A stretch of DNA of 64,000 nt, from the NCBI RefSeq assembly GCF_007922615.2, contig NZ_CP042301.2, positions 1,612,001 through 1,676,000 on the forward strand, written 5' to 3'. A program made the translations under genes and the position numbers. Below, piece after piece: positions 8,821 to 17,452 of this stretch. Every line of letters begins with the position of its first letter. Position 1 is the stretch's first letter. The notes beneath the pieces are model-generated. The model was given only the letters and a program-made list of their open reading frames with translations. It made no database searches and was not told the origin of the DNA. Source of the DNA: Nitratireductor mangrovi (GTDB lineage Bacteria; Pseudomonadota; Alphaproteobacteria; Rhizobiales; Rhizobiaceae).

Positions 8821-9312
8821 TCAGCGTTTCGCTGCGGCGTTGCGCTTGGCCCGGTCGATCATCATGTTCGCGAGTTGCATGCGGATCAGCGCGCGCTCGC
8901 GCAAGCGCGGCTCGACGCGGTCGGGATGGTTGGCGAGAGCGAACTCGCGCCGGATGCGGTCGAAATCCTTCGGCCAGCGCTTGTACGCCGCGCGCAGTTC
9001 GGCGGCGATCGATTCCGGATCGACCGGAGGCAGCGGCAATTCCGGATCTTCGGGTGTTTCGATGCCGGGGGCGGCCTCCCCCAACGTCCGGAATTCGTCC
9101 CTGGCGTAGAGGCTTGCGACCACATCGCCGGGAACGTTCGCCCACAGCGTCTCGACGGCCTCGCTGGACGGGACGAAAGCGAAGGGCATCGACGGACGTG
9201 CGCCGTCATCGTCCTCCTCGCGCGCCTTGGCGGCGATGAGGTCATCGAGCAGTGTCGCAAATTCGCTGGATGAGAAACCGCTCACGCCAGTCTGCTCCCA
9301 CTTTCGTCTCAC
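8821..9312 (-). CDS. hypothetical protein with a J-domain-like HPD segment
   Basis: 163 residues, no signal peptide. The N-terminal 100 residues are acidic and proline-rich in part with no recognised fold. Residues about 101-156 resemble a J-domain: helix ending RRREFALA-like, then NHPDR with HPD at 129-131, then a helix RERALIRMQLANMMIDRAKR. The HPD tripeptide is what J-proteins use to stimulate DnaK ATPase. A divergent DnaJ-like co-chaperone is possible; the match rests on the motif and its flanking helices only. Confidence 0.55.
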   Translation of the reverse strand: MRRKWEQTGVSGFSSSEFATLLDDLIAAKAREEDDDGARPSMPFAFVPSSEAVETLWANVPGDVVASLYARDEFRTLGEAAPGIETPEDPELPLPPVDPESIAAELRAAYKRWPKDFDRIRREFALANHPDRVEPRLRERALIRMQLANMMIDRAKRNAAAKR

Positions 9313-9498
9313 GCACCCTCACGAGAGGTTATGTGAAATCGATTAACAAGCTGGCTGAAATTCCGGTCGAAATTGAGGTACTGGCCGACCGCCTTGGTTT
9401 TCCCGCCAAAATTCTCTTGTTCAACGTGTGAAGCGCGAGAAAGTTCACAGCGCCGCCGCAAAGGCGCGGTAAGGATTCGGGCGGCAGGAGGAACCACC

Positions 9499-10533
9499 AT
9501 GCGCACAGCAATCGCCGTCGCCGTCATCGCGGCCCTTACGGCTCTCGCTCAAGCCCAGGACGCGCCGTATAAGGACGATCGCTCAAGCGCTGGAAACCTG
9601 ATTCAGTCCTACTACAACGCCGTCAATCGCCGCGAATACGCGCGGGCGTGGAGTTACTTCGGCGCTGACAAGCCGGCTCCAGACCTCGACAGCTTTGCCG
9701 ACGGCTACAGCACGACAGAGAGCGTGGATCTTGTCGTCGGCAATATCAGTTCCGAAGGCGCCGCCGGCAGCACCTTCTACCAGATTGCCGTTGCGATCCG
9801 CTCGACCGAGGCCGGCGGCGCCCAACAGGTCTTTTCCGGCTGCTACACGGCGCGGCTCGCCAATCCGCAAATCCAGGGCGACCCCTTCCAGCCCATGCAT
9901 ATCGTGGAAGGATCGCTCGAGACAGCGTCGGAGCCGCTGGAGGATGCCGTTCCTCCACAATGCGGCGACATGCCGCCCGATCCTGCGGGCGATCCGGTCA
10001 TGAGGCGCGCACGCGAGTTGTTCGAGAAGGCCTATGGCGATTCCTGCCGTGGCATGCCCGGCGGCAACAGCCGTCCTGAACCGGAAAGCCACACGATCGA
10101 GTTCCGCTACGACTACGACGACGCCGACGCGCCGACGCGTCAGGCTCGCCTGGTGCAGTTCTACTGCGACGCGGGTGCCTACAACGAGATCTTCGTCTAC
10201 TACATCTCGGACGAGATCGATGGCGTGCGCGAACTGCATTTCGCCAGTCCGGATCTCGATATCCGCTATGAGAACGACGATTTCGAAGGCGCGGTCGAGG
10301 AAATCCGTATCATTGGCTTCAACGAGCAGAACCGGCTGGTGAATTCGTCATACGATCCTCAGACCTACACGATCACGTCACACAGCAAGTGGCGCGGGCT
10401 CGGTGATGCGTCGTCGGTCGGAACATGGCTGTTCCGTCACGGCCAGTTCGTTCTGGTCAAATACGAGGTCGACGCGTCCTATGACGGGGAGATCAATCCG
10501 GAGGTGATCCTCGACTATTATTCGGCGCCGTAG
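9499..10533 (+). CDS. secreted hypothetical protein
   Basis: 344 residues with a clear signal peptide (MRTAIAVAVIAALTALAQAQ, cleavage near 20). The mature part begins with a NTF2-like stretch (NLIQSYYNAVNRREYARAWSYFG), followed by a domain with Cys pairs. The C-terminal WLFRHGQFVLVKYEVDASYDGE is reminiscent of DUF1176 endings, but I am not sure of that family. GGAGGAA precedes the ATG at 9499; the frame open from 9373 lacks support. A periplasmic role is likely, function unknown. Confidence 0.7.
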   Translation: MRTAIAVAVIAALTALAQAQDAPYKDDRSSAGNLIQSYYNAVNRREYARAWSYFGADKPAPDLDSFADGYSTTESVDLVVGNISSEGAAGSTFYQIAVAIRSTEAGGAQQVFSGCYTARLANPQIQGDPFQPMHIVEGSLETASEPLEDAVPPQCGDMPPDPAGDPVMRRARELFEKAYGDSCRGMPGGNSRPEPESHTIEFRYDYDDADAPTRQARLVQFYCDAGAYNEIFVYYISDEIDGVRELHFASPDLDIRYENDDFEGAVEEIRIIGFNEQNRLVNSSYDPQTYTITSHSKWRGLGDASSVGTWLFRHGQFVLVKYEVDASYDGEINPEVILDYYSAP

Positions 10534-10545
10534 CCCGGCCGCCGT

Positions 10546-10965
10546 CTATTCACCGAAGCCCGCTCCCGCCTTTCTCGGCGCCAGACGTATCAGGCGCGAG
10601 TCGGCGACGGCTGCCTGGCGGTGGACCACGGCACTCTGGTAGTCGGGATCCTTTACCATTTCGACAAACGCCGCGCCCGAGGGATATTCCGCGATGAAGC
10701 AGAGATCCCAACGCTCGTCCTGAGGTCCGATCAGCATCAGCTTGAATTCGCCCGACCAGGCGATATGGCCTCCGACGCGGCGGAAGACCGGCCCGCTTTC
10801 GCGGCCGTAGGCAGCGTAGGCCTCGGCGCCGGTCGCCTCACGCCCGTCAGGGTAAGCCGCCTTGTCGCGCAAACGCACCAGATTCAACATGTGTATCGGG
10901 CCTTCCTCGTCCAGCCCACGAAACTGGCCGAACATCTCCCGTGTCGGATCGATAAAACCGGTCAT
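10546..10965 (-). CDS. DUF1330 family protein
   Basis: 139 residues. The core GPIHMLNLVRLRDKAAYPDG and later YPSGAAFVEMVKDPDYQSAVVHRQAAVADSRLI fit DUF1330, a ferredoxin-like dimeric alpha/beta-barrel fold related to stress-response and monooxygenase-like proteins. Function unknown. The ATG at 10965 directly follows GGAGGAAGGAA; the open frame to 10998 is an extension. It faces the plus-strand secreted protein and shares orientation with the hydrolase at 10985. Confidence 0.75.
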   Translation of the reverse strand: MTGFIDPTREMFGQFRGLDEEGPIHMLNLVRLRDKAAYPDGREATGAEAYAAYGRESGPVFRRVGGHIAWSGEFKLMLIGPQDERWDLCFIAEYPSGAAFVEMVKDPDYQSAVVHRQAAVADSRLIRLAPRKAGAGFGE

Positions 10966-10984
10966 TTCCTTCCTCCGATCATGC

Positions 10985-11854
10985 CTAGCGCTGGCCAAGC
11001 ATCCAGTTGAGCGTTTCGCGCCAGTCGGTCATGCGGATCGGCGTGCCATGCGTGCCGGTTTCGAAACGGACGAAGCGGGCCGGATAGTTGGCATCCGCGG
11101 CAAGGATGCTTCGAAAAAACGCCTCCTGCCTTTCGACCGGAAAGACGGTGTCGCGGCTTCCCTGGCCGATGAAGACTGGCACCCGGGCCCGGAACGCGGC
11201 GCTGTTGATGAAGCCGTCATCCCAGTGCGAGCCGAGCAGGATGAGGCCACCAAGACGGGCGGCGACGCCAGCGTTATCGGCCAGCCTGTAGCAGATCGCG
11301 CCACCCATCGACCCGCAGGCGATAAAGAACCGGGCCTGCGGCGACTTGCGGCCATAATAATCGATGAGGGCGGCGACGGCCGCCTCGCCGCTCTCGCCGA
11401 AATCCGGAAAGTCCGGCGACAGATAGAGCCCGTCATTGCGGACCATCAGGTTCTTGATGCGGTTGAAATTGCCGCCAAAGGTGAAGTCGTCGACGCCCTG
11501 CTTGCGGCTGCCGCCCTGGCCGTGCAGATAGATCGTCACGATGCTTGCATCGTCGATCTTGCCGACGGCGTAGTGGCGAATGCCATCTAGTGCATATTGC
11601 TGCTGGCTCGCGCGCACGCGCAACGACACATAATCGTCCTTCACCCGCCGTTCCGGGATGGCGTCGCGGCCGTTGATGTCGCGCATTTCGCGGTAGTCGA
11701 CGACGCGGTACCTGCCGCCATCGCTCGAGGACAGGAGGGCCGGATAGGCAAAGAGGCTGTCCTTGTACGGAGCGAGTTCGACGGCCTGCGAGGGAAACGC
11801 AAGCCCGACTAGGCCCGCGGCAAGGAAAACGGCAAGGACGACAGGCCTGATCAT
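10985..11854 (-). CDS. exported alpha/beta hydrolase
   Basis: 289 residues. Signal peptide MIRPVVLAVFLAAGLVGLAFPSQA, so periplasmic. Hydrolase landmarks are IYLHGQGGSR (oxyanion region), ACGSMGGAI (nucleophile elbow) and the later GQGSRDTVFP and GTHG, giving the acid and histidine positions. Resembles the exported phospholipase/carboxylesterase or polyhydroxybutyrate depolymerase-like group, but the substrate is unknown. The start at 11854 is chosen for the signal peptide; it lies 48 nt downstream of the molybdopterin-binding fusion gene. Confidence 0.75.
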   Translation of the reverse strand: MIRPVVLAVFLAAGLVGLAFPSQAVELAPYKDSLFAYPALLSSSDGGRYRVVDYREMRDINGRDAIPERRVKDDYVSLRVRASQQQYALDGIRHYAVGKIDDASIVTIYLHGQGGSRKQGVDDFTFGGNFNRIKNLMVRNDGLYLSPDFPDFGESGEAAVAALIDYYGRKSPQARFFIACGSMGGAICYRLADNAGVAARLGGLILLGSHWDDGFINSAAFRARVPVFIGQGSRDTVFPVERQEAFFRSILAADANYPARFVRFETGTHGTPIRMTDWRETLNWMLGQR

Positions 11855-11902
11855 GGGCCGCGACCATGCCGTCGCGACGCCCGGATGGCAAGGCGTCAAC
11901 CC

Positions 11903-13513
11903 CTAATCCTGAAGCACGCCGCCTGCCCGGCGCATTGCCTCGGGCGTGTCGACATCGACGGTCGCCGCCCGGCCGATCTCGAAATCGATAACCTCGGCCA
12001 GGCCGCTTTCGACCAGGTGGCGAGCGCCGGTGTCGCCTTCCAGGCTTTCGACCGCCCCGAACAAGGCTCGCGGCAGGATCACCGGATTGCCGCGCTTGCC
12101 GTTGTGTGTTGCCCGCACCACGGCGCGGCCGCCCTTCTGCTCGAACGCCGCGATCATTTCGTCGATGTCGGCCGTCGTCAGTTCGGGCATGTCGGCAAGC
12201 ACGATTAGCGCGCCGGCGGCATCGGCCGGTAGCGCCTTGAGGCCGGCCTTGATCGACGTCGAAAGCCCGTCGGCGAAGTCCGGGTTGTCGATGCGCGTCA
12301 GCGAAACGCCGGCGAGCGCGTCGCCGACAGTGCCAGCCTGGTGCCCGAGCACCGCGACCGTTCCCCTGACGCGACTCGCGACGACGCGCTCGGCGCTGCG
12401 CCGGACCAGCGGCCGGCCATCGAACGCAGCCAGCAGCTTGTTGGCGCCGCCCATGCGGCTCGACCGGCCCGCCGCCATCAGGATCGCATGCGGCCTGAGG
12501 TCGACCGGCCGCGTCGCCTTCTCGCGTGGTTCGGGCCGGCTGGCGATCTCCATCAGCAGGCCGCCGACGCCCATCCCGGCAATATCGCGTTCGCTGACGT
12601 CGAGCCCCGCGATCGTACGATCGAGGACCCAGTCGAAGCCGTTCTCCTTCGGACTGCGCGCGCAGCCCGGCGCACCGAGCACGACCACATCGCCAATACG
12701 CCCCTTGACCAGCAAATTGCCCGGGTCAACCGGCATGCCGAAGCGTTCGACCGCACCTCCGGCAAGCCTGATCGCGGCCGGAATGACATCGTCGGCATCG
12801 CTGACGGCGGACGCGCCGAAGGCCAGCACCATATCGCTGCCCGTGACCGCGTCGCCCAGGGCGGCGGCCAAGGCTCTTTCCTCATGCGGCACGCGCCGGT
12901 CGAAGACGATCGTGCTGCCGGAACGATCAAGGCGTGCCCTGGTGGTCGCCGCCGTCTTGTCGAGCACGCTTGTCTTGATGCCGGGAAGACGGGTCTGGAC
13001 CAGCGCGACACGCTTGGGGGAAAACCTCTGGACCGCGAAGACCTCGCGTCCGGTGCAAAGTGCAACAACCTCGTCAACCGGGCGCGCCGGCACAGCGAAG
13101 GGAATGATCTTGACCGTCGCAACCATCTGGCCGGCGCGGACCGGCGCGAACTCGGCCAGCGTGGCGATGGTGATTGCTGGATCGACCGCGTTGATGGCGT
13201 CGATCAGCGCGCGATCGACGGTGAACACCCCTGCCCCGTCGGCATGCAGATTGACCCTACCGGTAGCGGCCTTGCGGGTAGCAATGTTGCGGGTCTCGAG
13301 CGCCGTGGCGATACGGGTGGCGGCACTGTCCTCGCCGAGATCGTCCGCCGCGAGCACGGCAACGATCACCGTCTCGACGCCGGCAGCGCGGAGTTGATCG
13401 ATCTCGGCACGATCGAGCCGTGTGCCCTTCCGCAACCTCTTGCCGCCAGCGCTGGTGGCATGGGCCAGGATCGCGCCTTCCGCCTCACCGACCGGGACGG
13501 CGCCGAACTTCAT
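11903..13513 (-). CDS. molybdopterin-binding / MobA-like nucleotidyltransferase fusion
   Basis: 536 residues in two parts. Residues about 1-330 resemble the molybdopterin-binding domain (MoeA/MogA fold), with VLAFGASAVSDADDVIPAAI as in MoCF proteins. Residues about 345-536 form a MocA/MobA-type nucleotidyltransferase: LMAAGRSSRMGGANKLL (nucleotide-binding loop), later VLADMPELT and RGNPVILP. Such fusions attach CMP or GMP to molybdopterin to make the dinucleotide cofactor used by xanthine- or CO-dehydrogenase-type enzymes. It overlaps xdhC-C by 4 bases, so the two are translationally coupled. Cytidylyl rather than guanylyl transfer is inferred from context. Confidence 0.85.
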   Translation of the reverse strand: MKFGAVPVGEAEGAILAHATSAGGKRLRKGTRLDRAEIDQLRAAGVETVIVAVLAADDLGEDSAATRIATALETRNIATRKAATGRVNLHADGAGVFTVDRALIDAINAVDPAITIATLAEFAPVRAGQMVATVKIIPFAVPARPVDEVVALCTGREVFAVQRFSPKRVALVQTRLPGIKTSVLDKTAATTRARLDRSGSTIVFDRRVPHEERALAAALGDAVTGSDMVLAFGASAVSDADDVIPAAIRLAGGAVERFGMPVDPGNLLVKGRIGDVVVLGAPGCARSPKENGFDWVLDRTIAGLDVSERDIAGMGVGGLLMEIASRPEPREKATRPVDLRPHAILMAAGRSSRMGGANKLLAAFDGRPLVRRSAERVVASRVRGTVAVLGHQAGTVGDALAGVSLTRIDNPDFADGLSTSIKAGLKALPADAAGALIVLADMPELTTADIDEMIAAFEQKGGRAVVRATHNGKRGNPVILPRALFGAVESLEGDTGARHLVESGLAEVIDFEIGRAATVDVDTPEAMRRAGGVLQD

Positions 13514-14220
13514 GCCGCCCGACTTTCCCGCGTGGCGGCGAGCCCACGTGAACGCAGTGCTCCAATGATCTCTGCGAGCACGGCCACCGCTATTTCGGCG
13601 GGGCTGGCTGCCCCGATATCAAGGCCGATGGGCGCGCTGATGCTCGCCAGCGCGGCGTGAGAAGCGCCGGCTTCGGCGAGTCGCTCGAGCCGCTTGCCGT
13701 GGGTCTTGCGGCTGCCGAGCGCACCGACATAGAAACAGCCAGCCTCCAGTGCCGCCTTCAGCGGAAGGTCGTCGATCTTCGGGTCATGGGTCAGCGCCGC
13801 AAGCGCGGTGTAAGGGTCGAGCGGTCGCTGGCTCAGGACATCCTCCGGCCACTCGGCGTGCAGTGTCGTGTCCGGAAACCGTTCCGGCGTGGCAAAGGCG
13901 GTGCGCGGGTCGATGATCTCCACGTCGAAGCCGGCGATCCTCGCCATCGGCGCCAAGGCCTGGCTGATATGGACGGCGCCAATCGCCACGATGCGCGGCG
14001 GGGGTAGATGCACGTTGATGAAGAAGGCCCGGCCTTCCACTTCGACGGTACCCGACTTGCCTGACCGGAACGCTTTGTCGACCTCGGTGCCGAGTGCTCC
14101 CGCGAGGTCATCGCCTTCGCGAACCAATCGGCCGCTTCCGTCGCCAAGATCGGTCACCAGCATGACCGCGCGCCGCGCGCGCCGTTCGGCATTGAGGGTT
14201 TCCAGCGCTTTCAGGTCCAT
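13510..14220 (-). CDS. XdhC family protein, C-terminal (Rossmann) half
   Basis: 236 residues. Residues about 75-236 form the XdhC NAD-fold domain: RIVAIGAVHISQALAPMA, then LTHDPKIDDLPLKAAL, YVGALGSRKTHGKRLERL, and the terminal PIGLDIGAASPAEIAVAVLAEI. XdhC proteins bind and deliver finished molybdenum cofactor to molybdenum hydroxylases and promote its sulfuration. In single-gene XdhC the N-terminal domain precedes this one; here it is a separate gene 12 nt upstream. The two probably assemble. Confidence 0.88.
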   Translation of the reverse strand: MDLKALETLNAERRARRAVMLVTDLGDGSGRLVREGDDLAGALGTEVDKAFRSGKSGTVEVEGRAFFINVHLPPPRIVAIGAVHISQALAPMARIAGFDVEIIDPRTAFATPERFPDTTLHAEWPEDVLSQRPLDPYTALAALTHDPKIDDLPLKAALEAGCFYVGALGSRKTHGKRLERLAEAGASHAALASISAPIGLDIGAASPAEIAVAVLAEIIGALRSRGLAATRESRAA

Positions 14221-14232
14221 GCCAGGCTCCGC

Positions 14233-14571
14233 TCAGCCGAGAGGCTCGACATAAACCCGGATGCGACCGCCGCAGGAAAGACCAACCTGCCAGGCGGTCT
14301 CGTCGGCCACCCCGAATTCAAGCATTCGTGGCCGGCCGGTCTCGATCACGTCGGCGGCTTCGGCCACGACCGCGCCCTCGACGCAGCCGCCGGAAACGGA
14401 ACCCTCGAAATTGCCGTCGGTGTCGATGACCAGGTGGCTGCCGACCGGACGCGGCGCCGAACCCCAGGTCTCCACCACCGTGGCGATGGCCAGAGACTTG
14501 CCGTCCTTCTTCCAGTTTTCGGCGATCAGCAACGGGTCGCGATCGTCGTCGAGCGCGGAAAGGTTTTCCAT
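14233..14571 (-). CDS. XdhC family protein, N-terminal half (separate gene)
   Basis: 112 residues. VVETWGSAPRPVGSHLVID and GSVSGGCVEGAVVAEA are the signature of the XdhC/CoxI N-terminal domain, with the conserved cysteine in SGGCVEG. It corresponds to only the first third of a full XdhC; the Rossmann half follows 12 nt downstream. AGAGGAGA stands 7 nt before the ATG at 14571, favouring this start over upstream codons at 14589-14661. Supports molybdenum cofactor insertion. Confidence 0.85.
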   Translation of the reverse strand: MENLSALDDDRDPLLIAENWKKDGKSLAIATVVETWGSAPRPVGSHLVIDTDGNFEGSVSGGCVEGAVVAEAADVIETGRPRMLEFGVADETAWQVGLSCGGRIRVYVEPLG

Positions 14572-14599
14572 TCCCGGTTCTCCTCTCATCGACATATGG

Positions 14600-15850
14600 T
14601 CACGCTGCGGCGCGATTGCCAAGGTCGAGATAGCGGCGCGGGTCGGCGGCCCGCGAGCCATGCGCGGCGAGCGAGGCGCAAAGATCTTCGAGCGCGTTCA
14701 GTGTGTGAACGGCGCGAAACTCATCGACATTGGGCAGCATCGCGCGCACCCCCCGCGCCCGCGCCTCGAAACCGTCGAAGCGAAGCAGCGGGTTCAGCCA
14801 GATCAGCCGGCGGCAGGACTTGTGGAGCCGCTCCATCTCGCGTTCGAGGAGTTCGATGTCGTCGCGCTCCAGCCCGTCGGTTATGAGAAGCACGATCGCC
14901 CCCTGCCCCAGAACGCGACGCGACCACAACCGGTTGAACTCGTAGAGCGTGTGACCGATGCGGGTGCCACCAGACCAATCCTGAACGGCAACAGCGCAAT
15001 CCGCCAGCGCCTCGTCGGGGTCGCGATGACGCATCTGACGGGTGAGATTGGTCAGCCGGGTGCCGAAGACGAAGCTGTGCACCTGGCGGCGCTTCTCGGT
15101 CAGGGCATGCAGGAAATGCAGGAATATGCGGGTGTACTGGCTCATCGAGCCGGAAATGTCGGTCAGTGCGACCAGCGGCGGGTGGACCTCTCGAACCGAG
15201 CGGAATTTCGGCAGGATCAGCTCGCCGCCGGTGCGCAGGCCGGAGCGGAGCATGGCGCGCGGGTCGCTTCGCGAACCGCGCGGATCGGCGCGCCAGCGGC
15301 GCGTACGCACACGGTCGAAGGGCAACCGCAAATCGGCGATCGCCCTTTTCGCCTCGGCCAGTTCCTTCGCGGTCATCTGCGAAAAGTCCTTGCCGCGAAG
15401 GATTTCGCGGGCCGACGCGGTTAGGCGGGCGTCAACCTCTACCTCGGGAACTTCCTGCGGCGGACGGTTCTTCTCATGCCCCTCGAACATGGCGTCGGCG
15501 ACACGCGACTCCGCGGTGCGCGGCTTCTCCTTCTCGCGCCTGTCGACAGCTTGAGGCGAAAACATCGCCAGCATCTTCTCGACCAGTTCGCGCGACTTCC
15601 AGAACAGCCGGAATGCCTCGTCGAACACGGCATGATCCTCATGGCGCGTCACCAGCACAGCATGCAGCGTCCAGTAAAAGTCGTCGCGCGTGCCGATGCC
15701 GGCGGCAAGCACGGCTTCGATGGCATCCTTGACCGCAGCCGGACCGACCCGCATGCCCGCCTTGCGCAAGGCGCGGGCGAAATAGACGATGTTGTCGGCG
15801 ATGCGGCCATCGGGCGCGGCCCGCCTGGGCTTGGACACGATTTCGTCCAT
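14600..15850 (-). CDS. coxE: VWA domain protein, CoxE family
   Basis: 416 residues. Residues about 225-400 form a von Willebrand A domain with the MIDAS motif DISGSMS at 231-237, GGTRIG (Thr of MIDAS) near 310 and LITDGLERDD near 345. CoxE partners with the MoxR ATPase CoxD; in carbon monoxide oxidisers the pair matures the Cu/Mo active site of CO dehydrogenase. It lies 4 nt after coxD and 28 nt before the XdhC pair. No CO dehydrogenase subunit genes are visible, so the client may be another molybdenum hydroxylase. Confidence 0.85.
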   Translation of the reverse strand: MDEIVSKPRRAAPDGRIADNIVYFARALRKAGMRVGPAAVKDAIEAVLAAGIGTRDDFYWTLHAVLVTRHEDHAVFDEAFRLFWKSRELVEKMLAMFSPQAVDRREKEKPRTAESRVADAMFEGHEKNRPPQEVPEVEVDARLTASAREILRGKDFSQMTAKELAEAKRAIADLRLPFDRVRTRRWRADPRGSRSDPRAMLRSGLRTGGELILPKFRSVREVHPPLVALTDISGSMSQYTRIFLHFLHALTEKRRQVHSFVFGTRLTNLTRQMRHRDPDEALADCAVAVQDWSGGTRIGHTLYEFNRLWSRRVLGQGAIVLLITDGLERDDIELLEREMERLHKSCRRLIWLNPLLRFDGFEARARGVRAMLPNVDEFRAVHTLNALEDLCASLAAHGSRAADPRRYLDLGNRAAA

Positions 15851-15854
15851 CGCC

Positions 15855-16784
15855 CTAGCCGGCGTCCGAGAGTTCTGCCCTGACCTCGTCGAGCAGGCGG
15901 CGGCCCTCGCCCTGCTCGATACGGGCGATGTCGTCCTGATATTTCAGCAGTACGCCGATCGTGTCGGACACGGTCTCCGGATCGAGCGCTATCTTGTCGA
16001 GTTCGGTCAGCGCGCTCGCCCAGTCGATCGTCTCGGCCACCCCCGGCGCCTTGAAGAGATCGACCTGGCGCAGGCGCTGGATGAAGCCGACCACCTCCTG
16101 CGACAGGCGCTTGTTGGCCTCGGGTACCTTGCGGGTCACGATCTCGAGTTCCCGCACGGCATCGGGATAGTCGACCCAGTGATAAAGGCAGCGTCGCTTG
16201 AGTGCATCGTGGATTTCGCGGGTACGGTTGCTGGTGATGATGACGATCGGCGCCTCTTCAGCGCGGATCGTACCCAGTTCAGGCACGGTAACCTGGAAGT
16301 CGGACAGGATTTCGAGCAGAAACGCCTCGAAGGCCTCGTCTGTCCTGTCGAGTTCGTCGATCAGAAGCACCGGCGCCTTGCCGTCCTTGCCGGACAGGGC
16401 ATCAAGGATCGGCCTGCGGATCAGATATTTTTCGGAAAAGACATTCTTTTCCATGACGTTGCGGTCAACGTGCCCCGTCGCCTCCTCCATCCGGATCTCG
16501 ATCATCTGCGCGGCGTAGTTCCACTCGTAGACCGCCGACGCGACGTCGAGCCCCTCATAGCATTGGAGACGGATCAGACGCCGCCCAAGGGCGCTTGCCA
16601 GGACCTTGGCGATCTCGGTCTTGCCGACACCGGCCTCGCCCTCAAGGAATAGCGGCCGCTCCATACGCAGGCTCAGGAAGAGCACTGTCGCCAGCGCACG
16701 ATCGGCGACGTAGTCGGCGCCCTGAAGAAGGGCCAGCGTGTCGTCGATCGACTGCGGCAGTGCCTGCGATTTCGGTTGGGACAT
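15855..16784 (-). CDS. coxD: MoxR-type AAA+ ATPase, CoxD family
   Basis: 309 residues. Walker A GEAGVGKT at 49-56, Walker B VLLIDELDR near 140, sensor-type ITSNRTRE near 180 and arginine-finger region KRRCLYHWVDYP. These are standard for MoxR/CoxD chaperone ATPases that use ATP hydrolysis, with a VWA partner, to remodel or metallate client enzymes. Cytoplasmic. First gene of the maturation set after the flavin reductase; coxE starts 4 nt downstream. Confidence 0.88.
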   Translation of the reverse strand: MSQPKSQALPQSIDDTLALLQGADYVADRALATVLFLSLRMERPLFLEGEAGVGKTEIAKVLASALGRRLIRLQCYEGLDVASAVYEWNYAAQMIEIRMEEATGHVDRNVMEKNVFSEKYLIRRPILDALSGKDGKAPVLLIDELDRTDEAFEAFLLEILSDFQVTVPELGTIRAEEAPIVIITSNRTREIHDALKRRCLYHWVDYPDAVRELEIVTRKVPEANKRLSQEVVGFIQRLRQVDLFKAPGVAETIDWASALTELDKIALDPETVSDTIGVLLKYQDDIARIEQGEGRRLLDEVRAELSDAG

Positions 16785-16817
16785 GCCTTCTCCGGGGAGC
16801 TTTGCCGCACCCGCGGT

Positions 16818-17312
16818 TCAGAGCGCGCGGTATGAGCGATTGTGGTAGAGCAACGGTCTCAGGCTAGCGCCGATATCGAGCCCTGTCACCTTGCCGAAGA
16901 GCACGCGGTGGGTGGCGAAATCATGCGCTTCGACCACTTCGCAATCGAAGACGGCCAGCGCGCCCTTGAGCACCGGCGCACCGGTCGAGATGCGCGCCCA
17001 TTCAGCCGCGGCGAAGCGTTCTTCCTGGGATTTGCCGGTCAGGCCGGAAAAGTCCGAAGCCAGCGGTTCCTGCTGGATGGAGAGCGTGTTGAGCGCGAAA
17101 ACGCCGTTCTTCGCAAAACAGTCATTGTTGGCATTCTCGCGGTTGAGACATACGAGAATGGTCGGCGGATTGTCCGAAACCGAGCAAGCGGCGATAACCG
17201 TCGCGCCGCGGCGCCCGAATACACCATCAGTGGTCACCACATGAACGGCGCCGGCAAACTGCGCCATTGCGTCACGATAGTGGCGAGGCTCGATTTCGCT
17301 CTTTTTCAACAC
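16818..17312 (-). CDS. flavin reductase-like protein (RutF/HpaC family)
   Basis: 164 residues. It matches the flavin-reductase-like domain: FAGAVHVVTTDG at the N-terminus, ATVIAACSVSDNPPTILVCLN, the NGVFALNTLS strand and the RVLFGKVTGL ending. Members reduce FMN or FAD with NAD(P)H and pass it to a two-component monooxygenase. No matching monooxygenase is adjacent. It is 33 nt upstream of coxD and may head that operon. The exact partner is unknown. Confidence 0.8.
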   Translation of the reverse strand: MLKKSEIEPRHYRDAMAQFAGAVHVVTTDGVFGRRGATVIAACSVSDNPPTILVCLNRENANNDCFAKNGVFALNTLSIQQEPLASDFSGLTGKSQEERFAAAEWARISTGAPVLKGALAVFDCEVVEAHDFATHRVLFGKVTGLDIGASLRPLLYHNRSYRAL

Positions 17313-17452
17313 CGCGTGCCGCCAACCCTTTCTGCCTGCAATATAGGCCCGCGCGCTTACGCCACAACCCGGCGCGGTGCAAGCGATGTTGCGTGCGGGG
17401 CCGGCCTTCTTTACGAAACCGGTGAAGGCCGGAAGAACGAAACGTCCGCGCG

